A DNA stretch of 6,839 nt from the NCBI GenBank assembly GCA_003647375.1, contig QMMS01000238.1, positions 1 to 6,839 on the forward strand, written 5' to 3'. The notes beneath the pieces were generated by a model. That model did not search any database and had not been told where the DNA came from. It saw nothing but the letters and a program-made list of their open reading frames with translations. Source of the stretch: Deltaproteobacteria bacterium. Lineage in GTDB: Bacteria > Desulfobacterota > Desulfobacteria > Desulfobacterales > B30-G6. The number at the start of each line of letters is the position of its first letter. Position 1 is the first letter of the stretch. This document shows, piece after piece, positions 5,701 through 6,839 of the stretch. A program made the translations under genes and the position numbers.

Positions 5701-6839
5701 CACATTAAAAAGCATCTGGCGGCTGACGGTCTTTTGGAAAAGGCTGCCTTCACATGGTATCAGCAAACAAGTCAAAAGCCCCATAAAAAGCCCGATAAAA
5801 AATTAGGCCTGGCTCTCACCATAAAGCCGTCTGACGATCTGGACAAACTGGTAAACCTTGCCCGCAAGAAAATCCAAAATCCGGAAAAAGTGTTATCTGA
5901 CACGCATCCCTCCATTAGCTACACACCCAAGCCCTGCAATATGGATGGCACCCTTGCGGCTGTGTTCCCAGGTTCCGGCAACCATTATCTCGGTATGGGG
6001 CGTGATATCGGCCTTCAATGGCCTGACATATTGAGAGATATGGATCAACAAGCAGACCATCTGAAAACCCAGTTTGCTGCACATGCCTATGTGCCATACC
6101 GCACGTCCTGGGGCCCGGGATGGCGGTCTGTTGCAGAGCAAGACATTGTTTCAGATCCCTTGCACACCATATTCGGCCAGGTCATGCATGGCAGCCTCAT
6201 GTACGATCTGGCAGGAAGCTTCAACATACACCCCCGAGCCATCATCGGGTACAGTCTCGGAGAATCTGCGGGGCTTTTTGCATCACGTGCCTGGAAGGAT
6301 CGCGAGCGTATGCTGTCGCGCATGCTGGCGTCCGATCTTTTTAAAACCGAGCTTTCCGGCGCCTGCAAGAGCATCAGGAAAGCCTGGAAAATACCGCAAA
6401 ATCAAACATTTAACTGGAAAGTCGCGGTGGTCAACAGCCCGGCCCAAGCAGTGGCCTTTGTTTTGAAATCTCATGAATATGCAACCCTTCTCATCGTCAA
6501 CACATTGCGCGAATGCGTCATCGGCGGTGAAAAGGAAGAAATCAAAACAATCATTGAAACACTGGGGTGTGATGCTGTTTACCTGGACGGTATCGTAACC
6601 GTGCACTGTGACGCGGTTCTCCCGAATGCCGAAGCCTATCGGGCGCTGCATGAATTGCCAATGGACCCGCCCAAAGGCATGACCTATTATAGTTGTGCCT
6701 GGGGAAAATCTTATCCGCTATCTTCCAAACAGGCTGCTGATTCAATTCTGGCCCAGGCCACTCAAGGGTTTGATTTCACCCGCATTGTTGAACAGGCCTA
6801 CGCTGACGGGGTGCGGGTATTTTTGGAAATGGGACCTTA
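2731..6839 (+). CDS. Pfa-like multidomain lipid/polyketide synthase, KS-CLF-AT, C-terminus cut by window edge
   Basis: The frame from GTG at 2731 is open to the window end: 1369 codons of an incomplete megasynthase. Domain 1 (about 15-458) is a full ketosynthase with the DAACASSL nucleophile Cys203, His337 in ECHGAGTPLGD, Lys372 and His377 in KSMIGH, and a GFGGINAHILL end. Domain 2 (about 494-942) is KS-like, but Glu693 replaces the cysteine while His826, Lys858 and His863 remain, so it resembles a chain-length factor. A KS-AT type linker (about 963-1070) leads to an acyltransferase (1075-1369) with VFPGSGN, GYSLGE (Ser1175), His1292 and the closing FLEMGP. KS-CLF-AT order and phrases such as GGVSRPDCLYTQ suggest a PfaC/Pfa3-type subunit of a polyunsaturated or secondary-lipid synthase. 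It would act in the cytoplasm on ACP-bound malonyl and acyl chains. No ACP, KR, DH or ER is visible; these probably lie downstream. The final product is unknown. Confidence 0.88.
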   Translation, partial: MGKEYFENVNQTKPDIAIVGMAGLFPKANDLTAFWDNMVNGVGGFAPVGKERWGVEPDTVYSPTPAPDKAYSRIACLLDSIDYDFKDLDIDKKLVRALDPLYHVVLHTGRQAFLNCNTDTIDRTRMGTILAAIALPTDSASRISEKIIGHSFETRLFGPQSKGPNPAINENECLAGRVTSLPAAILAKALGLGGGSFTLDAACASSLVAVKLACDELISRRMDAMLVGGVSRPDCLYTQIGFSQLQALSKSGRCAPFDKTADGLVVGEGAGMFVLKRLEDALRDKDLIHAVIKGIGMSNDMGGSLLAPASEGQVRAMRKAYHQAGWQPEDVDIIECHGAGTPLGDQTEIQSLVDLWADSSWSKGQCAIGSIKSMIGHLLTAAGAAGMIKTLLAMQNKCIPPTLNFSEPPQNSPLNHSPFRVPVHPEKWERRGPDTPRKAGVSAFGFGGINAHILLQEYRPGPTDKDPETPLEISNTGKTKPNEFVKAADQEHNASIAIVGMDACFGKLKSMQAFQEAVFNGKPIIGPRPRDRWRGAENSVLHMLGNNDLNGGYMDEFNWNFNEFNIPPSEIPDIIPQHLLMLKTAFNAMQDAGFPVKQSRENMGAVIGIDFDYEATEFHLRWMLNEKVREWNAHYKLNLSESDLREWLQHLKEAMGPALTSNRTQGALAGVIASRVAKAFLFGGPSISISAEESSGMKALGIAVDALQQDEMDAVLVGAVDFTGDVRNLVMRNPFKGYSAQATVNPFDKEACGTLPGEGAAALVLMRLDDALKEGHRVYSVIRGSGSASRGGIDSPLDSEAYLKSLARCFQNALVPPESIHFFETHGSGVPVEDTLEAGALNTFFKDKLRHCAIGSTKPIIGHTGAASGLASVLKSSLSLYHEVVPPLTNFTEPPENIWNSNQFYLPHDPHPWLRNRIQGPRRACVGAMTSDGFCTHVLLESHENVPEKETASTKITQKQRPLGLRDVGLFVVEEDTPQRLSQSLDELQSHIKKHLAADGLLEKAAFTWYQQTSQKPHKKPDKKLGLALTIKPSDDLDKLVNLARKKIQNPEKVLSDTHPSISYTPKPCNMDGTLAAVFPGSGNHYLGMGRDIGLQWPDILRDMDQQADHLKTQFAAHAYVPYRTSWGPGWRSVAEQDIVSDPLHTIFGQVMHGSLMYDLAGSFNIHPRAIIGYSLGESAGLFASRAWKDRERMLSRMLASDLFKTELSGACKSIRKAWKIPQNQTFNWKVAVVNSPAQAVAFVLKSHEYATLLIVNTLRECVIGGEKEEIKTIIETLGCDAVYLDGIVTVHCDAVLPNAEAYRALHELPMDPPKGMTYYSCAWGKSYPLSSKQAADSILAQATQGFDFTRIVEQAYADGVRVFLEMGP
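2773..4104 (+). other. Ketosynthase domain 1 (catalytically complete)
   Basis: Residues 15-458 run from DIAIVGMAGLFP to the end of INAHILLQEY. The Cys203-His337-His377 triad is present with spacings of 134 and 40, close to those in E. coli FabF. This domain should carry out the decarboxylative condensation of the acyl chain with malonyl-ACP. Confidence 0.9.
4210..5556 (+). other. Ketosynthase-like domain 2, chain-length-factor type (Cys to Glu)
   Basis: Residues 494-942 start at SIAIVGMDACFG and end at GFCTHVLLES. The nucleophile region reads ISAEESSG, placing Glu693 where cysteine is required, and the end motif NAH is changed to CTH. Both histidines (826, 863) and Lys858 remain. The segment HLRWML followed by RTQGALAGVIASR recalls the CLF part of Pfa and heterocyst-glycolipid synthases. 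It cannot form the acyl-thioester needed for condensation and probably pairs with domain 1. Confidence 0.82.
5953..6837 (+). other. Acyltransferase domain
   Basis: Residues 1075-1369 carry LAAVFPGSGN at the start, the nucleophile motif GYSLGESAG with Ser1175, a candidate catalytic His1292 in VTVHCD (117 residues later, against 109 in E. coli FabD), and FLEMGP at the end. The usual GHSxG histidine is tyrosine here. The conserved arginine that holds the malonyl carboxylate (FabD Arg117, 25 residues after the serine) is not at that spacing; Ala1200 is there, with Arg1197 nearby. Substrate choice is therefore uncertain. Confidence 0.82.

Overview
The window looks like a chromosomal segment of a Gram-negative anaerobe-type bacterium, most likely a Desulfobacterota (delta-proteobacterial) sulfate reducer. 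This is inference from gene content: a PUFA-synthase-like (Pfa-type) lipid synthase, tandem four-helix-bundle (S23/IVP-type) genes, a MazF toxin pair, and dispersed intergenic motifs of the type TTAATCCTGTCTA. No rRNA, tRNA or other taxonomic marker is present.

Left half, all on the minus strand and read from right to left: a small secreted ComEA-like helix-hairpin-helix protein (2283-2002) ending in a long perfect hairpin (1957-2002); two tandem paralogous four-helix-bundle proteins (1933-1553 and 1514-1113); then a compact toxin-antitoxin operon with its own strong promoter. That operon is a ribbon-helix-helix antitoxin (1040-786), a MazF/PemK endoribonuclease (792-442, overlapping the antitoxin by 7 nt) and an ERCC4-type nuclease (starting at 440, one base after the mazF stop, and running off the left edge). 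A sigma70-like promoter (-35 at 1100-1095, 17-bp spacer, -10 at 1077-1072) is covered by an 18-bp-arm perfect inverted repeat, the expected place for antitoxin autorepression. The nuclease has no Shine-Dalgarno sequence of its own, so it is probably translated by coupling to mazF.

Middle: a 447-bp AT-rich gap (2284-2730) separates the divergent halves. It contains an imperfect inverted repeat with 25-nt arms around an 80-nt centre, a three-unit octamer repeat, and a candidate promoter for the rightward gene.

Right part, plus strand: one very long gene starts with GTG at 2731 and is still open at the right edge (1369 codons seen). It encodes a multidomain synthase: a complete ketosynthase (Cys203, His337, His377), a second KS-like domain whose catalytic cysteine position is Glu693 (chain-length-factor-like), a KS-AT type linker, and an acyltransferase domain (GYSLGE, Ser1175; His1292) ending almost exactly at the window edge. 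The KS-CLF-AT order matches PfaC/Pfa3-like subunits of polyunsaturated or secondary-lipid synthases, and dehydratase domains may follow outside the window.

The most unusual points are the antitoxin-MazF-ERCC4 nuclease operon and the Cys-to-Glu chain-length-factor-like domain fused to an acyltransferase.
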